The position numbers and the translations under genes were made by a program. Under the pieces are notes generated by a model that did not search any database, was not told where the DNA came from, and saw nothing but the letters and a program-made list of their open reading frames with translations. A stretch of 64,000 bases of DNA from Streptomyces sp. CC228A (GTDB lineage: Bacteria; Actinomycetota; Actinomycetes; Streptomycetales; Streptomycetaceae): positions 124,001-188,000 of the forward strand of contig NZ_JAJPUI010000010.1 in assembly GCF_021390935.1 (NCBI RefSeq), given 5' to 3'. This document shows, piece after piece, positions 34,916 to 42,871 of the stretch; positions within the stretch are counted from its first letter, which is position 1; each line of letters opens with the position of its first letter.

Positions 34916-35296
34916 TCAGGCGGTGAGGGTGCCGGGCCCGTCCGCGACGCCGCCGGTGGCCGCCGCCACGTCGGGGTGGACGTCGAACAGCCGGCGCACG
35001 CCGAGCGCCGCGAGCACCCGGTTGACGTGCGAGCCCTCAAGGGCGCCGCGCGCCGGGAGTATCAGCCGCAGCGCACCCCGGCAGGAGTGCAGCAGCCGCC
35101 GGGCGGCGATGAGCACACCGACGCCGCTGGAGTCGCAGAAGCGCACCCCGGACAGGTCCAGGACGAGGTGGTGGCACCCGTCGGCCACCACCTCGTGCAC
35201 CCGGCGCCGCACCACCGCCGAGGAGACCAGGTCCAGTTCGCCGGAGATGTGCAGGACCGCCCAGTCCCCGTGCTCGGCACGCTCCACGCTCAGCAT
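34916..35296 (-). CDS. STAS-domain anti-sigma factor antagonist
   Basis: A 126-residue SpoIIAA/RsbV-like protein: ISGELDLVSSAVVRRRV and the phosphorylation loop FCDSSGVGVLIAARR (Ser after DS) in the expected place, then a C-terminal strand-helix. When unphosphorylated such proteins bind an RsbW-type kinase and release its sigma factor; the kinase at 33414-33887 is a candidate partner. I start at the ATG at 35296; a GTG at 35308 is an alternative. Divergent from the sigma-factor gene at 35486. Confidence 0.9.
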   Translation of the reverse strand: MLSVERAEHGDWAVLHISGELDLVSSAVVRRRVHEVVADGCHHLVLDLSGVRFCDSSGVGVLIAARRLLHSCRGALRLILPARGALEGSHVNRVLAALGVRRLFDVHPDVAAATGGVADGPGTLTA

Positions 35297-35485
35297 CAAG
35301 TGCCGCACCTTCCCACCCGCGTGCCGGGCCTCCGCCAGGCCGCTCTTCCCGTCCCCGCTGCCCCATCCTGCCCGACCGAAACACCCCGCGCGCAAGGTGA
35401 CCGCTTCCCCACCCCGGCCGTCGCCGCCGTGCGGGTCTTCCGCAAAGCCGCGTGCGCCGCGGCGTACGCCCTCTACATTCGAAGG

Positions 35486-36082
35486 ATGGGCAAGGACACA
35501 CCACCGCGCTGGGACCGCCGGATGCAGCAGCGGCTGGCGCGGGGCGAGGCGGCCGCGCTGGGCGAGCTCTACGACCGGTTCGCCTCACTCGTCCACAACA
35601 CCGCCCACCGGGTGCTGGAGGACCAGGACGCGGCCGACCAGGTCACCCGCGAGGTGTTCGGGTACGTGTGGGAGAACCCCGACGCGTTCGATCCCCGCCA
35701 GGAGGGGTCCCTGCGCTCCTGGATCGCCCGCCTCACCCGCCGGCAGGCCGTGTACCGGCTGCGGCAGAGCGGCGCCCGGGAACTCGCCGAGCGGGGCGAC
35801 GGGTCCGCGGAGGAGGCGGAGCGGCTGGAGCAGCGGGTGCGCCGGGCGGCGGTGGCGGCCCGCGCCGACTACATCGTCACGTCCATGCCCGTACCGCTGC
35901 GCAAGGCGCTGGAACTGGCCTATTTCCAGCGCCGCGACTACCGGCAGACGGCGGCGGACCTCGGGGTGACGGACGACGAGGCGCGGCGCCGGCTGCGGCT
36001 GGGCCTCCAACTGCTGGCCACCGCGCACACCCGCCCCCTGGAAGGGCCCCCGCCGCCGGGCGGCGCCGGGCGGCCGCTGTGA
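35486..36082 (+). CDS. ECF-type RNA polymerase sigma factor
   Basis: A 198-residue sigma-70 family protein: region 2 (RGEAAALGELYDRFASLVHNTAHRVLEDQDAADQVTREVFGYVW, ~18-62) and region 4 (MPVPLRKALELAYFQRRDYRQTAADLGVTDDEARRRLRLGL, ~130-175). A Pro/Gly tail ends the protein. Its stop overlaps the GTG of a zinc-finger anti-sigma gene (GTGA), the classic sigma/anti-sigma pair. The ATG directly follows GAAGG, and a TACATT -10-like box is 7 nt upstream, suggesting a very short or absent leader. Confidence 0.92.
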   Translation: MGKDTPPRWDRRMQQRLARGEAAALGELYDRFASLVHNTAHRVLEDQDAADQVTREVFGYVWENPDAFDPRQEGSLRSWIARLTRRQAVYRLRQSGARELAERGDGSAEEAERLEQRVRRAAVAARADYIVTSMPVPLRKALELAYFQRRDYRQTAADLGVTDDEARRRLRLGLQLLATAHTRPLEGPPPPGGAGRPL

Positions 36083-37305
36083 GCGGGCCGACCGGCGGGG
36101 AGGGCCCCGCGGAGGGGTACGGCGGGCAGGCGGACGGCGCGACCCGCATACCGCCGCCCCGGCAGCCGGCCGACGACCGCCCGTCCCCGGGGCCGCCGGT
36201 GGAGCTGCCCCACGGCGTCCTGAGGTCCCTTCTCGGCGCGTGGGCGCTGGCGGCGTGCTCCGCGGAGGAGACGGCGGCGGTGGAGGCCCACCTGACGGAG
36301 TGCGCGCCCTGCGCCGACGAGGCGCTGCGGCTGCGGGACGCGGTGGCGCTGCTGCACAGCGAGCGCGACCTGGACCTGGACCCGCTGCTGCGGTCCAGCG
36401 TGCTGGAGAACTGCCTGGGCCGCCGCCCGGCCCGCATCCCCGTGCCCGCGTGGGCGGGGCCGTACGACGCGGAGACGGCGCGGCTCGACGCGCTGCTCCG
36501 GGACTTCGGGGAGCCGGAGTGGCACGCGCCGGTGCGGCTGCGGTGGTTCGAGGACGACCGGCCGGTGCAGCGCCGCACCTCGGTGGCCGCAGTGATCGCC
36601 CACCTGCTGGCGGTGGACGGCCTGGTCGCGGCGGCGCTGCAACTGGACGACCCGCTGCGGGAGGCGCCTTCGGCGGCGTGCGGCCCGGCGGAGCGGACGG
36701 AGGCGTTCTGGCGGCTGGACGGCCGCCCGCCCACCAGGGAGGTGCGGGGCCCGTGGCGGGAGCAGGCCCACACCCTGGTGCGGACGGTGTCCTTCGCGGG
36801 GCGGGGCGTGGCGGAACTGCCCGTCGGGTACGGCGGCTTCTCGCTGCCGCTGCGGGACGCCTTCCTGGACCGGGCCTTCGAGTGCTGGACGCACGCCGAG
36901 GACATCGCGGCGGCCGTCGACTACCCGTACGAGCCGCCGGCGGGTGCGCATCTGCGCGGCATGGTCGCGCTGGCCGCCGAGCAGCTGCCGGTGGTCCTGG
37001 CTCAGCGGCGGCGCGCGGGCCTCGCGGCCGCTCCGCGGGGTCTCGTGGCGGCGGGGGCGCCGGGCCGGTCCCTGCACCTGGAGATCGAGGGCGCGGGCGG
37101 CGGCGAGTGGTACGTCGCGCTGGACTCGCCCGCGGCCGCCGGTTCGCCGGACCGCGTGGTGGCCCAGGTGGCGCTGGACGCCGTGGAGTTCTGCCGGCTG
37201 GTGGCGGGGCGGGTGACGCCGGAGGAGGCGGCGGCCGGCCAGGCGGGGGACCGCGCGGCGGTCAGGGAGGTGCTGTACGCGGCGGCGTCCATGAGCCGCA
37301 TCTAG
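36079..37305 (+). CDS. Zinc-finger anti-sigma factor fused to a mycothiol maleylpyruvate isomerase-like domain
   Basis: A 408-residue protein. The N-terminus is low-complexity; at ~60-100 is a zinc-associated anti-sigma motif (VEAHLTECAPCADEALRLRD, i.e. HxxxCxxC). From ~125 a DinB/MDMPI-type domain follows (RLDALLRDFGEPEWHAPVRLRWFEDDRPV..., ending with a C-terminal sensor region). It probably holds the cognate sigma factor inactive and senses a thiol or other small molecule through the second domain. The TAG stop is part of the CTAG target into which an IS982-family element has inserted, so the coding region is intact but its downstream sequence was displaced. Confidence 0.88.
   Translation: MSGPTGGEGPAEGYGGQADGATRIPPPRQPADDRPSPGPPVELPHGVLRSLLGAWALAACSAEETAAVEAHLTECAPCADEALRLRDAVALLHSERDLDLDPLLRSSVLENCLGRRPARIPVPAWAGPYDAETARLDALLRDFGEPEWHAPVRLRWFEDDRPVQRRTSVAAVIAHLLAVDGLVAAALQLDDPLREAPSAACGPAERTEAFWRLDGRPPTREVRGPWREQAHTLVRTVSFAGRGVAELPVGYGGFSLPLRDAFLDRAFECWTHAEDIAAAVDYPYEPPAGAHLRGMVALAAEQLPVVLAQRRRAGLAAAPRGLVAAGAPGRSLHLEIEGAGGGEWYVALDSPAAAGSPDRVVAQVALDAVEFCRLVAGRVTPEEAAAGQAGDRAAVREVLYAAASMSRI
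37302..37305. repeat. CTAG target duplication shared by both IS elements
   Basis: The same tetranucleotide occurs at 37302-37305, 38272-38275 and 39981-39984, flanking the two IS elements. The first copy contains the TAG stop of the anti-sigma gene. Because CTAG is palindromic, it could also be counted as part of the inverted repeats. Confidence 0.7.
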
Positions 37306-38271
37306 ATGAATGAGTCCGATGTTCGTGCTGGTCGCGACCATGGCGAAGGGCGCCCGTTGGTCAGTGTGTGAAGACAAACCTGGACGCCCTTCTGGCGGCA
37401 CTGTACGTGTTCATCGACGACCATGTGGCGCCTTGTCGCCGGATCGGGCGACCCCCGAAACTGACGGACGCCGAACTGCTGTGCCTGGCGGTCGCCCAGG
37501 TCCTGCTCGGTTTTCCCTCGGCCCGGCACTGGATCCGCTTCGCCCACGCCCGCCTCGGCCACCTGTTCCGCTACCTGCCCCAGCAGTCCGCCTACAACAA
37601 GCGCCTCAACGCCGCAGGCCCCCTGATCAGCCGCGTGATCGAGGCACTGGCCCGGCAGGTGCCGACCTGGAACGACGACCTGCGGCTGATCGACTCCACC
37701 CCGCTGCCCTGCGCGGCCTCCCGCGAGACCGTCAAACGCTCCGACCTGGCCGGACACTGCGGGTACGGCTACTGCCGCAGCCACTCCCGCTTCTTCTGGG
37801 GCTTCCGCCTCTACCTGGTCACCACCGCCGAAGGCATGCCCGTCACCTGGTGCCTGGCCAACCCCAAGATCGGCGAACGGGAGGTGATGGCCGCGCTACT
37901 CGAACGCGACCACCACCTCGTCCGCCAAGGACAGGTGATCCTCGCCGACAAGGGCTTCGCCGGGAAGGAGTTCGAAGCGTTCTGCTCCGAGCGGCTCGGG
38001 GTTCATCTGGTGCGGCCGGACCGCGAGGACGAACCGGCCCGGCACGGAAAGATCGCCCGGGTCCGGCAGTGGATCGAAGCCGTCATCGACACCCTCAAGG
38101 GCCAGCTCAGCCTCGAACAGCACGGCGGCAGAACCCCAGCCGGAGTCTTCGCCCGCACCGGCCAACGACTCCTCGCCCTCGCCGCCGGCATCTGGCACAA
38201 CTGGGCCACCAACGCCCCCGTCAAGCGATCACTGATCGCCTACGACCACTGAAGACATCGGACTCATTCAT
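37306..38271 (+). mobile_element. IS982-family insertion sequence, complete
   Basis: A 966-bp element bounded by perfect 17-bp inverted repeats (ATGAATGAGTCCGATGT at 37306-37322; its complement at 38255-38271) and by CTAG on both sides. It contains one intact transposase gene, so it may be active. It is inserted exactly at the stop codon of the anti-sigma gene. Confidence 0.92.
37368..38252 (+). CDS. IS982 family transposase
   Basis: A 294-residue DDE transposase. The N-terminus NLDALLAALYVFIDDHV and the block PPKLTDAELLCLAVAQVLLG are typical of IS982 proteins. Catalytic acids are likely the Asp in LRLIDSTPLPC, the Asp in ILADKGFAGKEFE and the Glu in QWIEAVIDTLKG. Full length with no internal stop. 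It fills its element almost completely (62 bp left margin, 19 bp right). Confidence 0.93.
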   Translation: MKTNLDALLAALYVFIDDHVAPCRRIGRPPKLTDAELLCLAVAQVLLGFPSARHWIRFAHARLGHLFRYLPQQSAYNKRLNAAGPLISRVIEALARQVPTWNDDLRLIDSTPLPCAASRETVKRSDLAGHCGYGYCRSHSRFFWGFRLYLVTTAEGMPVTWCLANPKIGEREVMAALLERDHHLVRQGQVILADKGFAGKEFEAFCSERLGVHLVRPDREDEPARHGKIARVRQWIEAVIDTLKGQLSLEQHGGRTPAGVFARTGQRLLALAAGIWHNWATNAPVKRSLIAYDH

Positions 38272-38275
38272 CTAG

Positions 38276-39980
38276 AAGGCCGATGAAGATCTTGTTGGGG
38301 GGCTGTCCGGCCGTAGGCCGGGCGGCCCTTTGGTCTATGTGGTGGTGGGGGTGAGGGTCCAGGTGGTGCCGGTGTGGGTGAGTCCGAGGTTGATGAGGCG
38401 GCGGAGGTTGAGGGCGGCTGCCCGGTTGTGGAGCCAGGTGTTGTTCTTGAGGACGCCTCGGTAGGGGACGCGGCGGTTGCCTTTGGCGACGAGCCAGGCG
38501 ATGGCGCGTTCGACGGGTGGTCGCCAGCGGCGGTACTCGTCCTGCCATTCCTGGCTGGTGGCGGCCTGGTCCCGGGCGGTTTTGAGGAGGTCGTACTGGG
38601 GATGGACGCTGAAGACGCGTCCGGTCTTGGACCTGGTGCAGCGTTCGCGCAAAGGGCAATCGAGGCAGAGTTTTTTGAACTGGGCCTGGCGGTTGCCGCC
38701 CGAGAGGGGGCGGCCGAGGGCTTTGGTGTGGCCGGCCGGGCAGGTGACGTGGCCGGCCTGGGTGTCGACGTGGAAGTCGTCGGTCGTGAAGCCGCCGGGG
38801 ATGGCCTGCCGCAGGGGCGGGGGCTTGATCACGAGGGTGTGGCCGTCGGCTTCGAGGGCTTCGCGGAGTTCGCCGGTTCCGTAGGCGGTGTCACCGAGGA
38901 CGGTCAGGTCCTGGTCCTCGTCGGCGAGGAGGTCTTGGGCGACGGCGGCCTCGTGGTTGCCGGCTCCGCTGCCGGCGGTGAGAGCGACCTCGGTGAACAG
39001 TCCCGCCTCGGGCTCGAACGCGGCATGCGCACGGAAGCCCTCCTGGTGGCGGGTCCGGTTCTTGTGGATGTGCCGGGCCTCGGGATCAACCGTGGAAACC
39101 ACGCGGTCGGGTGCGGTCCCCCGGGTGATGCGCCAGCGTCCGTCACGGCCGTCGGACTCCTGGGCCGGTTCGACGTCCTGGCCTGCGACCAGGGCCAGCA
39201 GGCCGGCCGCGTTCGCGGCCTTCTCGCCGAGTTCCTGTTCGGGCAGGTGGCCCAGCAGCCGCAGTGCGTCACCGACGAGGGCGTCCACCAGGTCCGCCCT
39301 GGCCTGCCGGTCGTTCCAGGCGATCCTCGGTTTGCCAGGGTCGCTGTAGTCGTGGGCGGTGCACTGCACGGCCGCGGCAGGTCCGGCGCCGGGGACCTCA
39401 CGGATCACCGCCCGCACGGCGGAGATCAGCTGGGTGACGGTGTCCTGGGTGGCCACCGCGTCATCGAGGACGGTGGAGTCCAGTGCCCGCCGGTGCTTTC
39501 CCTTCAGCACGCCGGTGGCCTTCACGACCTCGCGCACCGCCTCGAAGACCCGGTTCGGGCAAGCCGAGCGGGCCAGACGACGGCGGAAGTAGGCCAGCAG
39601 CGAAGGATCGAACGCCATATCGTGCAAGCCGAGCCCGCACGCGGCCTTCCACCGCAGGTCACAGCGTAATTCCTGGACCGTCTCGAAGTCCGACATCCCA
39701 TGCAGGGCCTGCAGCGTGATCGCCGCGGCCAGGACCTGCGGAGGCATCGACGGACGGCCGTTCGCCGACGGATACATGTCCTCGAACATCACCGCGGGAA
39801 ACAGCTGCCCACGATGCTCGGCCAGGAACGCGAAGACACTCCCAGCCGGGATCAACTCCCGGCAGGTCTCCCACACATCCGGCCCGATCGTCTCCCCAAC
39901 CCACTCCCCTTGCACCACAAGACGAGTCTGGCCCCGCCGCTGACGCGGCGAGGCCAGAACCCAACATTTTCAGCAGTCTT
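38276..39980 (-). mobile_element. IS1182-family insertion sequence, complete
   Basis: A ~1705-bp element abutting the CTAG that ends the IS982-family element. Both ends begin AAG, and the inverted repeats are imperfect: the left end and the inverted right end share GATGAAGAT(CTT)GTTGGG-like sequence with a 3-nt gap. CTAG also follows the right end (39981-39984). One intact transposase gene runs opposite to the IS982 gene. Left boundary inferred from CTAG and the repeat, so it could shift by a few bases. Confidence 0.85.
38335..39918 (-). CDS. IS1182 family transposase
   Basis: A 527-residue transposase. The N-terminal part (PPQVLAAAITLQALHGMSDFETVQELRCDLRWK) and the central DSTVLDDAVATQDTVTQL are characteristic of the IS1182/DUF772-DDE group. 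A Cys-rich insertion CLDCPLRERCTRSKTG lies near residue 430, and ERAIAWLVAKGNRR contains the likely catalytic Glu. LGDTAYGTGE carries the second Asp. Intact; ends in a Thr-rich tail. Confidence 0.93.
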   Translation of the reverse strand: MVQGEWVGETIGPDVWETCRELIPAGSVFAFLAEHRGQLFPAVMFEDMYPSANGRPSMPPQVLAAAITLQALHGMSDFETVQELRCDLRWKAACGLGLHDMAFDPSLLAYFRRRLARSACPNRVFEAVREVVKATGVLKGKHRRALDSTVLDDAVATQDTVTQLISAVRAVIREVPGAGPAAAVQCTAHDYSDPGKPRIAWNDRQARADLVDALVGDALRLLGHLPEQELGEKAANAAGLLALVAGQDVEPAQESDGRDGRWRITRGTAPDRVVSTVDPEARHIHKNRTRHQEGFRAHAAFEPEAGLFTEVALTAGSGAGNHEAAVAQDLLADEDQDLTVLGDTAYGTGELREALEADGHTLVIKPPPLRQAIPGGFTTDDFHVDTQAGHVTCPAGHTKALGRPLSGGNRQAQFKKLCLDCPLRERCTRSKTGRVFSVHPQYDLLKTARDQAATSQEWQDEYRRWRPPVERAIAWLVAKGNRRVPYRGVLKNNTWLHNRAAALNLRRLINLGLTHTGTTWTLTPTTT

Positions 39981-39984
39981 CTAG

Positions 39985-40363
39985 CCGTCCGCGGGGCGGG
40001 CCGCGCGGCATCCGGTGGGTGCGGGCGCAGGCCGGAGGAGGGAGCCCCGCGGGGCACAGGCGGTCGGCGGCGGCGCGTCGGGGCGGGCAGCAGGGCGCCC
40101 GGGCGCGCACACCGCAAGTGCCGTGGCGGCGCCGCGCGGCAGCCGCGGGCGGCCCTGCGGGCCGGGCGCCGGCAGGCGGGCGGTGGGTCGAGGGCAGGGC
40201 CGCTGTCACCGCCGCGGGCGGAACTGCCCCTTCCGTTCGGCGGGGTCACGCGGACACCCCGCCGCGGGCGCCGGAAGGGGGCAGGACGCCCCGCCTCCCT
40301 GCCGTGGCGGAGCGCCCTGCCGTCCGCGGCGGTCCGGCGAAGCGGACCGGTGCGCGCCGGGGT
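39985..40363. other. Gene-free spacer after the IS pair
   Basis: 379 bp of G/C-rich sequence once continuous with the 3' flank of the anti-sigma gene. No frame here has supporting signals. Nothing further noticed. Confidence 0.5.
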
Positions 40364-40747
40364 TCAGCAGCGGTTCGGTACGCCTCCGGTGCTGTCCCCG
40401 CTGAGAGCGATGGCCGTGACGTAGCCGTTCTTCTTGGGCCACGGCCGGTCGATCAGCACCCACTTGCTGCTGGTGTACCCCTCAAGCGTGACCTTCTCGC
40501 CGTAGGTCCAGCAGATCGCGCTGTAGGTGTAGCCCGGCGACACGTAGCTGAGGATCGCGCCGCTGGTGTTCGGCGACTCCCGGACGTTGGCCCGCAGCCA
40601 TGCGTGGACCTGGGTGTTGAGGGCCTTCGCGGGCGCGGCGGCGGGCTCGGCCTGCCGGGTGTCGGCGGCCTGGGCGCCGGTGACGCTCATGGCGAGCAGG
40701 GCGGCGGCTCCCGCGGCGGCCGCCGCGGCCTTGCGTGCGGTGCGCAT
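40364..40747 (-). CDS. Secreted SH3-like small protein
   Basis: A 127-residue exported protein. The signal peptide is MRTARKAAAAAAGAAALLAM...GAQA-AD. The mature part has the bacterial SH3 pattern VHAWLRANVRESPNTSGAILSYVSPGYTYSAICWTYGEKVTLEG, YTSSKWVLID and a C-terminal Cys, with a second Cys in ICW that could form a disulphide. Such proteins are secreted by streptomycetes and may bind cell wall. AAGGGAA precedes the ATG. Confidence 0.85.
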   Translation of the reverse strand: MRTARKAAAAAAGAAALLAMSVTGAQAADTRQAEPAAAPAKALNTQVHAWLRANVRESPNTSGAILSYVSPGYTYSAICWTYGEKVTLEGYTSSKWVLIDRPWPKKNGYVTAIALSGDSTGGVPNRC

Positions 40748-41236
40748 GATGTTCCCTTCGCGTCGGTCAGCACGTACGCACGCCATCCTCGCGGGGTGGG
40801 GGGTGTGCGGTAAGGCGACTTCCTGCCCCGGTCCTCCGCGGAGCCCCCTTGACACGGCCCCGGCCCGGCAGCGGCGGGCGCAGGCGGCCGACGGCCCTGC
40901 TCCTCGCTGCGCCGTACACGCTTCGGGCTCCACGTCCGGCTCTCCGGCCGCGCGGAGGATGCACCGCAACCGGCCACAAACGACCCACATCACGTCACAC
41001 TGGCCACAGGAATCTCCGACTCCGGTGGCCGAACCCGGGCAAAACGATCCAACCGGGCGGGCGAAACCAGCCGTGGCGGCCCCCGCACGGCCCGGGGTTG
41101 CGCCGCCGTCCCGCACCGCGGGGAGCTGCCGGGCAGCCGCGCCGGGCCTGACGGCCGGTAGGTGTCAGCGGCCGCGGCCCGCCCGCGGAGGCGCCGCAGG
41201 GCCGCACGGCCGCGGACCCGGCGGCGGGCGCCGCGG
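40748..41236. other. Gene-free spacer, promoter region of the SH3-like gene
   Basis: 489 bp. The stretch 40975-41035 is less G/C-rich and includes short inverted elements (TGGCCA, TGTGACG); it probably holds regulatory sites. I cannot support a gene. Confidence 0.45.
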
Positions 41237-42088
41237 CTACGCGAAGACGACCGTGCGGGTGCCGTTGAGGAGGATGCGGTGCTCGGCGTGCCACTTGACC
41301 GCGCGGGCCAGGGCCTGGCACTCGACGTCGCGGCCGACGGCGACGAGCTGGTCGGGGGTGACCTCGTGGCCGACGCGCTCGACCTCCTGCTCGATGATCG
41401 GGCCCTCGTCGAGGTCGGCCGTCACGTAGTGGGCCGTCGCACCGATCAGCTTCACCCCGCGCGCGTGCGCCTGGTGGTACGGCTTGGCGCCCTTGAAGCT
41501 CGGCAGGAACGAGTGGTGGATGTTGATGATCCGGCCGCTGAGCTGCTTGCACAGGTCGTCCGACAGGACCTGCATGTACCGGGCCAGCACCACGAGCTCG
41601 ACGTTCTCCGACCGGACCAGCTCCAGCAGCTGCGCCTCGGCCTCCGGCTTCGTGTCCTTCGTCACCGGGATGTGGTGGAAGGGGACGTCGTACGACGCCA
41701 CGAGCTCGGCGAAGTCCGTGTGGTTGGAGACCACCGCCACGATGTCCACCGGCAGCGCGCCGATCCGCGTGCGGAACAGCAGGTCGTTGAGGCAGTGGCC
41801 GAACTTCGACACCATGAGCACGACCCGCATGCGCTCGTCGGCGCGGTGGATCTGCCAGTCCATCGCGAAGGAGTCCCCGACCGCCGCGAAGCTGGCCCGC
41901 AGCTTGTCCACCGTGACCGGCGCCTCCGCGGAGAAGTGCACCCGCATGAAGAACAGGCCGGTGTCGCGGTCGCCGAACTGCCGGCTGTCCTCGATGTTGC
42001 ATCCCGTGATGAACAGGTAGCTCGACACGGCGTGCACGATGCCCTGTTTGTCCGGGCAGGAGAGAGTGAGGACGTACTGGTCGGTCAT
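41237..42088 (-). CDS. purU: Formyltetrahydrofolate deformylase
   Basis: A 283-residue enzyme hydrolysing 10-formyl-THF to THF and formate, balancing one-carbon pools and supplying formate for purine synthesis. An N-terminal ACT domain (YVLTLSCPDKQGIVHAVSSYL, ~5-80) precedes the formyltransferase domain with RIINIHHSFLPSFKGAKPYHQA (catalytic Asn-His region) and LDEGPIIEQEVERV (catalytic Asp). Full length for the family. Start MTDQYVLTLSC at 42088 behind a GCGAGG site. Confidence 0.95.
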   Translation of the reverse strand: MTDQYVLTLSCPDKQGIVHAVSSYLFITGCNIEDSRQFGDRDTGLFFMRVHFSAEAPVTVDKLRASFAAVGDSFAMDWQIHRADERMRVVLMVSKFGHCLNDLLFRTRIGALPVDIVAVVSNHTDFAELVASYDVPFHHIPVTKDTKPEAEAQLLELVRSENVELVVLARYMQVLSDDLCKQLSGRIINIHHSFLPSFKGAKPYHQAHARGVKLIGATAHYVTADLDEGPIIEQEVERVGHEVTPDQLVAVGRDVECQALARAVKWHAEHRILLNGTRTVVFA

Positions 42089-42176
42089 CCTCGCAGGATG
42101 CCATATCCGCCGCGGTCGTCCCGAACCCCGTCCGCAGGGCGGGACCGGGCGAAACCCGAGGCCCTGCGGGGCGCGG

Positions 42177-42614
42177 CTAGCGCGCGCCCGTCGCGATGCG
42201 CAGGACCTCCAGGCTCCGCGGCGGCTCGTCCGGGTCCTCGCCGTCGTTCGCGGCGAGCAGCACGTGCGCCTCACGGGCCGCCCGTACGGCCTCGGGCCAG
42301 GCGTGGTGGTCGAGGAACGCCTTCACGGGGGCGTCCGCGCCGACCTGGTGCAGGATCCGCAGGACGCGCAGCACCGCCACGTCGACCAGGGCCGCCTCGC
42401 CCGAGTCGCGGAATATCGTCCCGACGTACTTCTCGGCGGACCAATTGTCCAGCCAGGTGTCCTCCACCAGGCGGTACACGGCGTCCGTGACGTCCCCGTA
42501 CCCTTCCCTGCCCGCCAGCCAGCACTCCTCGTGGAAGCGGGGGTCGGAGAGCATGTGCAGCGCCGAGCGGACGTTCGCCCGCCAGCGCCACCACGGCATG
42601 TCGTTGAGCGGCAT
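42177..42614 (-). CDS. Conserved actinobacterial hypothetical protein
   Basis: A 145-residue, mostly helical protein (MPLNDMPWWRWRANVRSALHML, DVTDAVYRLVEDTWLDNWSAEKYVGTIFRDS, AVLRVLRILHQVGADAPVKAFLDHHAWPEAVRAA). As I recall, a close homologue of this Trp-rich protein lies next to purU in S. coelicolor; no function is known to me. An ATG at 42623 (MGGMPLND) is an alternative start. Cotranscription with purU is likely (88-bp gap). Confidence 0.75.
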   Translation of the reverse strand: MPLNDMPWWRWRANVRSALHMLSDPRFHEECWLAGREGYGDVTDAVYRLVEDTWLDNWSAEKYVGTIFRDSGEAALVDVAVLRVLRILHQVGADAPVKAFLDHHAWPEAVRAAREAHVLLAANDGEDPDEPPRSLEVLRIATGAR

Positions 42615-42871
42615 GCCGCCCATGGTGGATGAGCGACGGCCGCGACGGGAAGAGTTCATCATCGTTCACCTTGTGGCCTCGGTCCTTGCGGAACCGGGCC
42701 CGGAGGAGCTATCGGCGCACGTGCCGACCGGCGTGCGGCACTTCGCGATCGTAACGTCCCGGCCGTCGGGGACCGCGCCCGGCCACCGGATCCCGCAATT
42801 CACCGCGGTGTCACCCGCTGTTGAACCACCCACACTGCACCGTTACCCATGAGGCGGAAGTGTGCGTGTCC

